Part shown: positions 15,288 through 26,700 of the stretch, piece by piece
Layout: each line of letters opens with the position of its first letter
Numbering within the stretch: position 1 is the first letter of the stretch
Assembly: GCA_902782895.1 (NCBI GenBank)
Contig: CACZPA010000169.1
Coordinates: 1 to 29,927 of the forward strand
Direction: 5' to 3'
Source: an uncultured Eubacteriales bacterium
GTDB lineage: Bacteria > Bacillota > Clostridia > Lachnospirales > Bianqueaceae
Length of the DNA stretch: 29,927 nt
The notes under the pieces: model-generated
Databases searched by the model: none
Told to the model about the DNA's origin: nothing
Seen by the model: only the letters and a program-made list of their open reading frames with translations
Translations under genes and position numbers: made by a program

Positions 15288-16715
15288 ATGAATGAGACAA
15301 AGAGAATGAGCAGCGGAGCAGGCGTGTCTTACGGACAGGTGCTGCAGGTCATGGGACCTGTTATCGATGTCCGTTTTGAGAAAGACGAGCTGCCCGCGAT
15401 CAATAACGCGCTGCAGATTCCGATCGGCGACCGTGTGCTGACGGCGGAGGTTGCCCAGCATATCGGAGACGGCACGGCGCGCTGCATCGCGATGTCTTCG
15501 ACGGACGGGCTGCAGAGAGGCACAAAGGTGCTCGATACCGGAGGCCCGATCACGGTTCCGGTCGGCAGACAGACGCTCGGCAGAATTCTGAACGTTCTGG
15601 GTGAAACCGTGGATAACGGGCCGGCGATCGAGGGGGCGGAGAGATGGAATATCCATCACGCCGCGCCGTCTTTTGAAGAACTGAAGCCGGCTGTCGAGAT
15701 TTTCGAGACCGGCATCAAGGTCGTCGACCTGATCTGCCCCTACGCGAAAGGCGGCAAGGTCGGGCTTTTTGGCGGCGCGGGCGTCGGCAAAACCGTCCTG
15801 ATCATGGAGCTGATCCACAATATCGCGATGGAGCACGGCGGTCTGTCCGTTTTCACCGGCGTCGGAGAGCGGACCCGTGAGGGCAACGACCTCTATAATG
15901 AAATGAAGGAATCCGGTGTTCTGGCGAATACATCGCTGATCTACGGCCAGATGAACGAACCGCCCGGAGCCAGAATGCGTGTCGCGCTGTCCGGACTGAC
16001 CGTCGCGGAGTATTTCCGTGACCGGGAAAAACAGGACGTGCTGCTTTTCATTGACAATATTTTCCGTTTTACACAGGCCGGTTCCGAGGTGTCGGCACTG
16101 CTCGGACGTATGCCGTCCGCGGTAGGCTATCAGCCGACGCTTGCGACAGAGATGGGCGCGCTGCAGGAGCGGATCGCTTCGACAAACGCGGGCTCGATCA
16201 CATCGATCCAGGCCGTATATGTGCCGGCGGACGACTTGACGGACCCCGCTCCGGCAACGACTTTCTCCCATCTGGACGCGACGACGGTTCTTTCTCGCTC
16301 GATCGCGGCGATGGGCATCTATCCCGCCGTCGATCCGCTGGAATCCACGAGCCGTATTTTCCAGCCGGAGAGCCTCGGACAGGAGCATTACGAGATCGCG
16401 CGCGAAGTACAGCGAATCCTGCAGCGCTACAAAGAGCTGATGGACATCATCGCGATCATGGGCATGGACGAGCTTTCAGACGAGGACAAGCTGCTCGTGC
16501 AGCGGGCGCGTAAGATTCAGCGCTTCCTGTCGCAGCCATTCCACGTCTCGGAGAAATTCACGGGAATCCCGGGGACATATGTACCGCTCGAAGAGACGAT
16601 CCGCGGCTTTCGTGAGATCATCGAAGGCCGTCACGACAAGCTTCCCGAATCCGCGTTCCTTTTCGCCGGGACGATCGACGACGTTGTCGAGAAGGCGAAG
16701 CGCCTCGGACAGTAA
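15288..16715 (+). CDS. atpD: F-type ATP synthase subunit beta
   Basis: A 475-residue catalytic subunit. It has the P-loop G-G-A-G-V-G-K-T (162-169), the catalytic Glu194 in GERTREGNDLY, the Walker B strand VLLFIDNIFRFTQAGSEVSALLGRMPS and the DELSDEDK motif in place of DELSEED near the C-terminus. An N-terminal extension of about 13 residues (MNETKRMSSGAGV) precedes the beta-barrel. The ATG follows the gamma stop by two bases, with GAGAGGGA just upstream inside gamma. All catalytic residues that can be recognised are present. Confidence 0.98.
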   Translation: MNETKRMSSGAGVSYGQVLQVMGPVIDVRFEKDELPAINNALQIPIGDRVLTAEVAQHIGDGTARCIAMSSTDGLQRGTKVLDTGGPITVPVGRQTLGRILNVLGETVDNGPAIEGAERWNIHHAAPSFEELKPAVEIFETGIKVVDLICPYAKGGKVGLFGGAGVGKTVLIMELIHNIAMEHGGLSVFTGVGERTREGNDLYNEMKESGVLANTSLIYGQMNEPPGARMRVALSGLTVAEYFRDREKQDVLLFIDNIFRFTQAGSEVSALLGRMPSAVGYQPTLATEMGALQERIASTNAGSITSIQAVYVPADDLTDPAPATTFSHLDATTVLSRSIAAMGIYPAVDPLESTSRIFQPESLGQEHYEIAREVQRILQRYKELMDIIAIMGMDELSDEDKLLVQRARKIQRFLSQPFHVSEKFTGIPGTYVPLEETIRGFREIIEGRHDKLPESAFLFAGTIDDVVEKAKRLGQ

Positions 16716-16727
16716 GGAGCGGCGCAG

Positions 16728-17078
16728 ATGGCGGAATATCAGCTGGATATAGCGACTCCCGACGGGAAATTCTACAGCGGACCGTGCGAAGAGCTGATCG
16801 TGCGCGGAACGCAGGGCGATCTGGCCGTACTGGCCGGGCACGCACCGCTCATGACCGCTCTCGTTCCCTGCACCTTCCGGATGTGGACACCGGACGGGAA
16901 TGAACGGGAAGGGAAACTTGACGGAGGACTGCTTGCGGTCGGCGGGAAGCAGGGCCAGACGCAGGATGAGACGCAAGGCCGTACGCAGGGCGATGTGCAA
17001 GGTGCGGCTCCAAGCGGATCCCAAAGCGGGACGCAGATCGTAACGGTCCTGACGACGCACGCAGAGTGGGTAAATTAA
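16728..17078 (+). CDS. atpC: F-type ATP synthase subunit epsilon lacking the C-terminal helical domain
   Basis: A 116-residue central stalk subunit. Residues 1-73 fit the N-terminal beta-sandwich (LDIATPDGKFYSG, VRGTQGDLAVLAGHAPLMTAL, GGLLAVGG). Residues about 74-103 are an insert with four 4-residue units (TQDE/TQGR/TQGD/VQGA-like) and a Gly/Ser tail. The final beta strand, IVTVLTTHAEWVN, ends the protein. The regulatory two-helix C-terminal domain, normally about 45 further residues, is absent. The beta-gamma docking part should still work, but inhibition through the C-terminal helices cannot. AAGGAG lies nine bases before the ATG. The gene is followed at once by a terminator. Confidence 0.9.
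   Translation: MAEYQLDIATPDGKFYSGPCEELIVRGTQGDLAVLAGHAPLMTALVPCTFRMWTPDGNEREGKLDGGLLAVGGKQGQTQDETQGRTQGDVQGAAPSGSQSGTQIVTVLTTHAEWVN
16956..17003 (+). repeat. 12-bp tandem repeat inside atpC
   Basis: Four imperfect 12-base units (16956-16967, 16968-16979, 16980-16991, 16992-17003), each built around a GCAGG or GCAAGG core, encode Gln-rich 4-residue units. The period keeps the frame, so unit number could vary without breaking the gene. Confidence 0.7.
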
Positions 17079-17093
17079 ATCAACATGTTTAGG

Positions 17094-17139
17094 AGAACTT
17101 CTGACAGGCTGTGCAACCGGCCGTGGAAGTTCTTTTTTT
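17094..17139 (+). terminator. Rho-independent terminator of the atp operon
   Basis: AGAACTTC (17094-17101) pairs perfectly with GAAGTTCT (17126-17133), followed by a run of T to 17139. The 24-base loop contains a short inner GGC/GCC pairing. It begins 15 bases after the atpC stop. Confidence 0.88.
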
Positions 17140-17474
17140 GTGCGAATCCAGGGCGGCTGGGCCAGGTGTCGATGTGGTTATTGCCTTTTTTGCTCTGTAA
17201 TTCTGCTTTTGTATCAGCTTGTAAGGCTATTATGAGGCAATCATGAAGTATATAAGGCGGTACGAGATTAAAGGATGGCGCCTTGAGCAGAAAAGCAAAC
17301 GGGTCTTTTTTGTGTTTTCGAAGTTCGTATTAATGATCGGATAATCAAAACTGCCCAAAACAGGCAGTTTGTATATTTGGAATTAGAAAGTAAATGATTC
17401 AGAGAATAATCTGAAACATGTAAACGTTATTGATTTGACATAATAAATCCCGCTAATCTTGAAGTAAAAGCAAA

Positions 17475-17503
17475 TTGAACAAAAAAATAATATGTTATAT
17501 TAT
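17475..17503 (+). promoter_or_regulatory. Candidate distal promoter of the adhesin gene
   Basis: TTGAAC (17475-17480), a 17-base spacer and TATTAT (17498-17503) fit a sigma-A promoter. The hairpin ACCATA/TATGGT lies just downstream, within the expected leader RNA. If used, the leader would be about 200 bases long. Confidence 0.4.
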
Positions 17504-17589
17504 AAACAGCGTAAAACCATAACATATGGTATGATTATAATATACTAATTAAATTAGCAAAAAATATTAAAAAACTGCCAACTTTAATA

Positions 17590-17618
17590 TTGACTATCGT
17601 AAACTATTATTATAAAAT
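17590..17618 (+). promoter_or_regulatory. Candidate proximal promoter of the adhesin gene
   Basis: TTGACT (17590-17595), a 17-base spacer and TAAAAT (17613-17618) each differ from consensus by one base. TTGAC (17590-17594) is mirrored by GTCAA (17619-17623), a possible operator. The leader would be about 90 bases to the ATG at 17716, which has AAGGGGG six bases upstream. Confidence 0.5.
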
Positions 17619-17715
17619 GTCAACATCTATGGAGCGGATTAAAATACGAAACACGACAGTCATTTGTAATACAGATGGCAGAAAATGCAGAAATTACTAG
17701 AGAAGGGGGCATAAC

Positions 17716-20700
17716 ATGAGATTTTCAAAACGGGGAATGGCAATAGTGCTTTGTGTGATGATGTGCGTACAACTTTTGCCGCAGCACATTTTTGCCGAGG
17801 AGAGTTCGGGGATCGTTTCTGAGTCTTTCATTGAGGATTCCGGAACATACGAAGAAGAACTTCCGGAAGACTCCGGGGAGGACTCCGTAACGGAGGGATT
17901 CATAGAGGAAGAGAGTCTGGAGGATTCTGCACTGGATGAGGAACTTCCAGACGAATCTAATGTTTCTGAAGAGGAAAGTCCAGAGGAGTCTGTTCCAACT
18001 GACGAAAGCAGCGAAGAACCTGCAATTCCTGCAGAAGAAAGTGTCGAAGAGTCATCTGTTCCTGAAGAAGAGAGCAAGGAAGAAAGTGCCGATGAATCCT
18101 CTGTTCCCGCCGAAGAGAGCAAGGAAGAGAGTGCCGATGAATCCTCTGTTCCTGCTGAAGAGAGCAAGGAAGAAAGTGCCGACGAATCCTCTGCTCCTGC
18201 TGAAGAGAGCAAGGAAGAGGGTATTGATGAGTCTTCTGCTCCTGCCGAGGAAGGCAGCGGAGAAGATTCTGAAGAACCGTCTGATCCCGCCTTGGACGAG
18301 CCTGAGGCTACTTTTGTTGAGAAAAAAGGCCTTCGTGCAGTGCAGCTGTACGGCCCGGCTGCCATGAAAGCGGAAGAGGCGGAGAAGGCCATTGCATCAC
18401 AGGATGGATTAGATAAAGAAGAGATCGATTCGATCAAAAAAGATCTGTATGTCGGCAACGACCTGTTTGTCAATCCGGACGATAAGAAGGCAGACGATGG
18501 TAAGAAAGGCCCTTCGCGCGGAGACGATGCCGGTGAAGAAGGTTTTCCCAGTTCCGGAGACGGCAGTACCATCGAGAGCATTACTGTACGCTGGATCACG
18601 GAAGATACTGTGGACAACGGCGATGACGGTTTTCTGTATGTCCGTCCGAGCGGAGATACGCCTTTCAGTGTACGTCTGCAGATCAACTATGCCCTTTCCG
18701 GCGAGCACCCCTATGAGCCGGGCGACGTAACCATTACAATTCCCACGAATATTTTCAAGACCCGCAGCGGTAAAGATGCCGGAACGGTCATCATTCCGTA
18801 CCCGGAAGACCCTTCGACCAAACAGGATTTCAACTGGAAGCTTGTCGGGGACAATTACATTCTGACCAATACCCGGCGCATGAGCGCGGCGACAAAGGGT
18901 TATATTCAGATCGGCTTTGACCAGCTGGTGCCGCATGACCTTGTGGACATGCAGGTTTCGGATGAATTTGACGCGTATATCGAGGTCGTGACGCATAAGG
19001 GCAATACGATTGCACTGCGTTCAGACAAGCTGACTGCGCAGTTCGATACGGAAGCGAAGCTGAACGATACTTCCAAGCGGGTCTATGGTACACCGAGCCG
19101 TGTGCCGGCCAGTGAGATTCCTGAGTCACAGCGAGTGGAAGGCGAGACAGAGTATATTAAGGTCGAATGGTACGTATGGGGCGCGACCAGCGCGAATACA
19201 TTTTATACCATGGGCTATACGGACACGATCCCGGATGAGTACAACGGATTCATCATCGGATCCACGTCTGAAGACGGACGGATGCTGACAAAAGAAGCGG
19301 CCTATAACGGCTATTCGAACGGTCAGACATCCTACTATTATTTCTCCACGGCCTATCCGGCCAGCCAGTTTGAACCGGATGTCACCTACACGTTCCACAA
19401 TAATGTAGAGATGACGGTCACGGAGAGAGACCCTGCGGCAGAAGTTACGAATCCCAATGTCCAGGCAGAGGATCCGAAGCTTGTAACGACAAAGAGTGCG
19501 TCTGCACAGGTGAATTGGAGTTATACCAATCCGGAATGGCACGACCCGACCGGACATTTTATGGTAGCCAAAAACGGCAATGACGGGACAGATAAGTCGA
19601 ATAATACCCACCACCGTTATTATTCCGGCAGCTATTCGGATCTGCATATCTGGGCGAACCGTTCTTATATTGACGGCTGGTACGGTATCTATCCTTCCGC
19701 ACTGAATGATATGCGGGAAGGAGAAGATATCCTGCTTTCGTATACGATCGACAGCGTAGGATATGTCATGCCATGGATGTTCGACAGCACGTCGTTCTCC
19801 GTGGACGGCGAGGTCGCTTCAAGGCTGAGTCGGAATTATAATCGTCCTGTCACGATGGTGACGGAAGATACCGGCGTTTCCATCGGACGTAACGGTGAGA
19901 AGCTTGCGGTCTTTGATGACTATGTTTTCGTATTTCTTGAGTTCCCCAGGGAACCGTGGGTTTATACCGGCATTCCGCAGAATATCAACCCGGATGGTTC
20001 CTGGGTCGCGCTGACTGCAGGTGACGGTACCTTTAAGTATACCCGCGATAATGATTATACCCATTTCCCGGAATTTACGGTAGAACTGCTGCGCGGCGGG
20101 GAGTGGGCTGAGTATGCCACAGTCAGCTGGACGAGCGGCTCGGCAGCGATTACACTTGCAGACGGCTCTGTGGTAAGCGGCAGCAGTCTGCCCTTGCCGG
20201 AAGATACGGAGAATTTCCGCATCCGGGTGACTCTGCAGAATACTTCCGCGGACGAAGAGGCCAATCTGGCACTTCAGGCCGCTTTGGATTATGATATCCG
20301 TCCGGTCATCCGCCTGATTGATACGGATGCGATGAAAGCATTGGTGGAAGAAGCTTTTGAGAACAGCAATACGCCGGAAATGTTTATCTACAATTCGGTC
20401 AATATGAAGGCGTATGAGGATAATGCTGTCAATGAAATCGTATCGATCGACAAAGACGGATACGACAGTCTGCGCGGATATACCACGGATACGATGGTCT
20501 ATCCTTACAAGGAATCGAAACAGACTATTTCCGACGTGAATTATGAGACACGTCAGATCACGATCCATTACAGCGCAAGAATAGAAGAACGAAGCGTTAT
20601 CAGTGAACGGGATACCTGGGAGCAAGCTGTGTCGGACGGCAGACTGGACGCTCAGACGGGCGGCACCTGGTACGACCTGCTGCCTAAAGGAGCAACACCG

Positions 20701-23700
20701 GTTTTATCTACTATCAAACTTCGTCCCGGTGATACCCTGCTGGATGCCTATACAGTAGAAGACTACAAGGGGTCCGGACGGACACTTCTGGTTGTCAAAG
20801 CTAAGCTGACGCCTGTACCGGAACGTTATCGCGAAGGCGACATGTATTACTATCAGGATGTTCCGTCTATCGGTTTTGATGCTCTTTACGGCATGGATTC
20901 ACTAACGGACTACGGTGATTATCTGCACAATGTAATCTCTTACGAAAGCGACAACGATATCCTCGGAACCGTGCCGAAATATTCCGGAGAAGCGGATAAT
21001 CCTACGGGTGACGGCAACGTCTCCACTTCCAAAGCATTTGAGAACAATAAAGAAAAAGGATATATGACGAATCTCGATCCTGACCGGGATACGCCCAGTT
21101 TTGTGTACGCCGGTGACTGGACCAAAATCGATATCGTTTCCGCAGCGAGAGTCTCTCTTTCCAAGGACGTCATGACCAATAATGACGGTACATGGAGCGA
21201 AGGTACCTATTACGGCAATCCGGAAGAAAATAAGCGGACTGTCTATGAGGGCGGTGTCTATACATACCGTCTGCGTATGATGCCGGATGCCGACACGATT
21301 GCCAAAGATCTGATCGTTTATGATTCGTTGGAGAATTTCTATGCCGGTGACGGAAACGATACCATCGATATTGATGCGCCGCACTGGCATGGCAGGCTGA
21401 TCAGCGTGGACGTGAGTCAGCTGACAGAGAAAGGGTGTGCGCCTGTAGTTTATTACAGTACGGTTCCAAATCTCATACTTTCGGATGGTACAGATCCGCA
21501 GGCAGCTAATACGACCAATACCAATCTGAATAATACAAATGTCTGGGTCAAAGCCTCCGAATATCCCGGTGAACTTGCTGATGTCAAGGCTGTCGCCGTA
21601 GACGCTTCCAGGAAAGCCGACGGCAGCGATTTCAGACTGGAACCGCTTGAATCCATTGTCATCCTTATCAATATGCAGGCACCTGACGGCGAGGATGCCA
21701 GAAATTATATTGCGCAAAAAGGTGACTGGGGCGACAGTGCCATGGCCTACAACAACGCCTATCTGAGCGGAACAACAATCGATAAAGAGACACAGGAAGA
21801 GGATAGCGCCGGTTTTGTCCGTAAGGATTATACCAAGGTAGGCCTGACGGAGTACCGCTACGAAGTTATCAAGGTCTGGGACGATGATAATGACCGCGAC
21901 GGAGTAAGACCGGAAAGCATCACGCTGCATCTGTACGCGGATGGCAAGGACACGGGCAAGACACTGACACTGCCTATAAAGAATGAAAACGGCAGTCTGT
22001 CCTGGAAAGGCAGCTTCGAGAACATTCCCTATACCGATCCGGAAGGCAACAAGATCCTGTACTCAGTACGGGAAGATGTGCCGGCAGGATATACATTTGC
22101 TTATAAGCTGAACGGAAACGAGATTGTCACTCTCACTAATAAGCATGAACCGGAGCTTACCCGTCTGGACGGTGAAAAGAAATGGATTGGCGATACGGAG
22201 GATGCGCGGCCTGAATCCATCACTGTCAGACTGTTGGGGGACGGAGCTTTTGTCAAGAGCCTGACTGTCCGGCCTGACGAACAGGGCAATTGGACATATT
22301 CCTTTGAAGATTTGCTGAAATACCGTAATCATGGCGTCGAGATCGTATATACGGTCGAAGAAGTCATGAACGGGGAGCTGCTTTCTTATATCCCTTCTGT
22401 GGATGGAAACGATCTCATCAATACCTATCATCCGTACGGTGATCTGGTCGTCAGAAAGTTTGTGACCGGGACAACGGATGTTTCAAAAGAACAGTACTTT
22501 ACGTTCACCTTCACTTTCAGTAAGACTGTTGAAGGGGAGACTGTTCCGGTATTTAACGAGTATGCCTATGAAGTACTTGACGAGGAAGGAGAAGTTATCT
22601 CCGAAGGAACCGTCAGCAATAACGGAACCGTTCAGATCAAAGGCGGACAGACGATTCACGTAAAAGACGTTGATGAGTATGTCAATTATACGGTTACGGA
22701 AGCAGAGAAAGACGGCTTTGAACTGACCGGTTCTGTCGGAACCGATGGAACTATTAAACCGAATGAAATGATGCAGGCAGAATTTACCAATGAGTATTCT
22801 GCAAAAGGACAGATCAGCCTGAACGCGGAGAAGGTCCTGTACAACCGCGAACTGCAGCGCTATCAGTTCAGGTTTGAGGTGTATCAGGTGACCGTAAATG
22901 AAGACGGCAGCGAAACAGAAACCCTGATCAGAACGGGCTCCAACAATCGTCCAGACAATGTGACGCAGAGAGAAGATGAGACGATTGAATCATCTCATGC
23001 GGATGTTGTCTTCGGTGCGATAAGATTTACACAGGACGATCATGGCAAAACCTACACTTATCACATTAAAGAAACACTTATGGATAAAGCAGGTTATACC
23101 TATGATGAAACAGTCGTTACCGCAAAAGTGACGGTGACCGATAACGGTAACGGAACACTGAGCATTGTACCGGTGTATACTGTTGTCGGTGAGGATGGCG
23201 AAGAAAAGACAGTTGATTCAGCCCTGTTTGAAAACACCTATAACGCGGAAGGAGAACTGGTTCTGCGTGCCTGGAAGGATCTGCAGGGCAGACGGCCTCA
23301 GGACGGTGAGTTCACGTTTGAACTGCTCAATGAAGCAGGCGGTGTCATACAAACCAAGTCAAACACTGCGGGAGGCAGTGTGGTTTTTGATGCCATTCAT
23401 TATGATGAGAAGGATATCGGCAAGACCTTCTATTATGGAGTCCGGGAGAAAGCCGGAAGCGATCCTACTGTTTATTATGATGATACAGTCTATGGCTATA
23501 CAGTTGAAGTTCTTGATAACGGTGACGGAACACTAAGCCTGAACCAGGGATTCGCAGAGCCGATTTACAGCGATGCGGAACCTTGTGGGACATGTAATGG
23601 GACCGGCTATATAGACAATGGAACAGATCATAAGGTTACCTCCAATCCGATGGTTTTCGGTACAAGAAATGCAGTTCTTGTTGAAGAGGCCGGATATCAA

Positions 23701-26700
23701 GTCATTGTTCCCGATTTTGATGTCGATTATCAGTCTGGTTATGGAGATTGGTATTCTCCCGACATGCATTCCTTCTTAAAGGCATTCAAAAACGGAGAAT
23801 ACACCTACGAAAAAGACAGATTTATCTCAACTTCAGGCAATTTCTACCTGAATGGCAATTATAATATTGCAGCATCGATTAAACTGCAAGGAATGTATCC
23901 AGAACTTGCGGAAGGCTATAGGCAGCTGCTACAGGAGAAAAAGGGCCTTTCAGAGGAAGAAGCTGCAGAACTGATCGATAAATATGCCTCCGGAACTTTC
24001 ATTATGTACTTCAATACCATGGGGTACGATTCATATGGTGGGTACTATAGGCTTCAGTATGATTTGCTGTATTATCCAACATGTGAGGATTGCGGCGGAA
24101 CCGGAAAAATAAAACAGATTACCGGCTGGAGTACAGAAGCTGGTGAACTTCCCGTTTTTGTGAATACCCTGAAACCGGGCAATCTTGCTGTGACCAAATA
24201 CGTTACTAACGCTGACAGTGCGGATCCGACTCAGGAGTTCAGATTCAAAATCAAGCTGATCGGAGAGGGAATCGAGGACGGTGAGCTTCATTATGAACTT
24301 GTCCAGACTCCTGCTAACGTAAATCCTGATTCACAGACTTCGGATGGTGATGGGACGGATAATCCGGATACCGGATCTTCCCAGCCGGGCAATATGGGCA
24401 GGCGGGATATCAATCGGGAGAATATTTTCCATGCAACCGAAGAACAGCTGCAAGGAACGGCGTATGCGGTACTGACAGATGAGGGGGAACTGATTTTCTT
24501 CCGCAGCAGTCAGTCTTACTCCGATTGCAGTGAGGGGACATTTACTGATATCAAAGGAAATACCTACACAGGTACTGTATTTACAGGATTTGAAAACAGC
24601 ACACAGTCTCCCTCCTGGCAGCAGGATGATATACGGCCAAAGATTGTCCATGTGAGTATGGCAGATGGACAGGCTGTCAAACCTGCAGCAACAAACAGCT
24701 GGTTCTACAATTTGTGGAACTGTACTGGTCTTGATATAAAGTATCTGGATACATCAAGAGTGACAAGCATGTACCGGACGTTCGGGAATTGTGGTCCCCA
24801 ATTTACATATCTGGATTTGTCGACACTTGATACCGGTAATGTTACAAGTATGCTGGATTTGTTTTCCGGTTCTTCCTGGCTGAAAGAAGTCGACCTCTCC
24901 AGTTTTGATACCGGCAACGTTACAAACATGGAGTACATGTTCAATCACACCGGAATTGATAAACTGGATTTATCGCATTTTAATACCAGTAAGGTAACGA
25001 ACATGCATGCTATGTTTAACAGCTGCGGAGTTACCGAATTGAATCTTACCGGTTTTGACACTTCAAATGTGACTCGCATGGATAACATGTTCTCGGGTCT
25101 TGGCAAGCTTGTAGAACTGGATATATCCAGTTTTGATACCTCGAATGTGACCTCCATGGGAAATATGTTCCAGCAGTGTAATGTAAATCCGAAAAAAGTC
25201 ATTCTCGGTGAGAATTTCAGGTTTAAAAACACTTCATTATGTGTATATAACACATATGATAATGCTGCCGGGAAAGTATTGTATACAGGCAAATGGATCA
25301 GAGAAGACGGTACATACGGCCCGTTTACGGCATCGGAACTTCAAAGCAGATACAATGCATCGATGGCCGGTGCCTGGATATGGCAGAAGATACCGACAGA
25401 ATATAAGATCAAGTTTACTGCGGAAGATGCGGCGGGAGCAATGGCTGATCGGTCGTACACAGCGGCAGAATCTGTTATCCTCCCCGCAAATAGATTTTAC
25501 AGGTTCGGTTATGCTTTTGATCATTGGACGGTGACGGATATTAGCGGTGCTGTTCCTTCCGGTGAAACTACGTATGCTGACAAGGATACCATACCTGCAA
25601 ACAGATATGCTGTTGGAAGCATCGTTACGCTGACGGCTGCCTTTGAACCTATCGATACTACTGTCAACATGGTTGACGGTGAGTTTGAACTGATTCTGCA
25701 CGGCGGCGAGACGGCGACATTCTCGGATCTTCCTGCGGGCACAGCTTACCAGGTTTATGAAGAGACACCGGACGGCTGGATTCTGATCGAGCAGGTAAAT
25801 GTCTCCAATACAATTAAACCTCTTGAAACGGAAGAAGCCATATTTACCAATAGATATCAGCCGGGAATCGCGACAGCTCAATTCTACGGAAGCAAGACGC
25901 TGGATGGATATGCGGCTCAAGAAGGAAGCTTTAGCTTTAAACTGACTGAAACCGGAAACGAGGCCGGTTCTGTTGTGATCCTTGTTAACGGAGAAGAGCA
26001 AACCGTGAGCTTCCCGTTGACTGCCAGTGTTCTTGCCGGCGGTTTTATACAGTTCCCGGTGATAGAGTATTCTAAAGACGATGTCGGAACACATATTTAT
26101 ACTGTAACAGAGAATAACCCGAACATCAGCACAATTGAGTATGACAGGCATACGGAGACCATTACTGTCGAAGTAACGGATGACGGACAAGGCAATCTTT
26201 CCGCAGCTGTTGTATATGACAGCGATGGTATGGTGTTTACCAACAATACCAAGCCTGGTGAACTGAGAATCAGGAAAAACGGCAGCCCTATTAATGATAC
26301 AAATAAGGATGATCTGTTCACATTCAAGGTAACGCTGAATAACGAAAAGGGATTGCCGCTTGGTTCGGAGGACAGTATTTCCTGGTATATCATTGATGGA
26401 CAGGGACATGTTGTACAGTCTCCTGCGCAGACAGACAATGTACCGGATAACTTAGACAATGTACCTGAAAATACGGAAAATTCTGCGGATCAGTCTGATG
26501 ATGCGGAGAACGATGCGGACATGCCCGACGGTTCCGGGACAACGGATTTTACAGGTGCCAGGAAGCTCCATACAAGGACGTATGTTCCGAAAGCGGCCTT
26601 GAATCGGTTCTCTAAAAACAGGCAGAAGCTGAATGCCGGTTTCGCGATCCGCAGGGAGGCTTTCCATGCGACAAGTGCACAGCTCACTGGAAAAGCATAT

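Larger units (their letters stand above)
17140..17715. other. Intergenic region between the atp operon and the adhesin gene
   Basis: No gene is supported in this stretch. It contains small stem-loops: AAGGCG/CGCCTT (17254-17259 with 17279-17284), AAACTGCC/GGCAGTTT (17348-17355 with 17363-17370, a 7-base loop) and ACCATA/TATGGT (17516-17521 with 17525-17530). From about 17400 on, the DNA becomes markedly AT-rich, unlike the flanking genes, and holds two candidate promoters for the adhesin. I see no riboswitch that I recognise. Confidence 0.6.

Noticed and set aside
15126..16388. 420-residue open frame on the minus strand under atpG/atpD
   Set aside because: It lies opposite the highly conserved beta subunit and its translation is Arg/His-rich without motifs.
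17348..17370. Possible terminator hairpin (AAACTGCC/GGCAGTTT)
   Set aside because: The stem is perfect but no good T-run follows on either strand, and the atp operon already has a better terminator at 17094-17139.
17435..17459. TTGACA at 17435-17440 as a promoter
   Set aside because: No -10 at acceptable spacing; the nearest TAATCT is only 13 bases away.
18067..18246. Possible CRISPR-like array
   Set aside because: The 45-bp units are contiguous, without spacers, and code in frame for an acidic peptide.
25237..26409. 390-residue open frame on the minus strand under the adhesin
   Set aside because: It is antisense to a clearly coding frame and has no recognisable motif or ribosome site; the long open stretch follows from codon bias of the adhesin. 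The same holds for the minus frame at 20902-21930.
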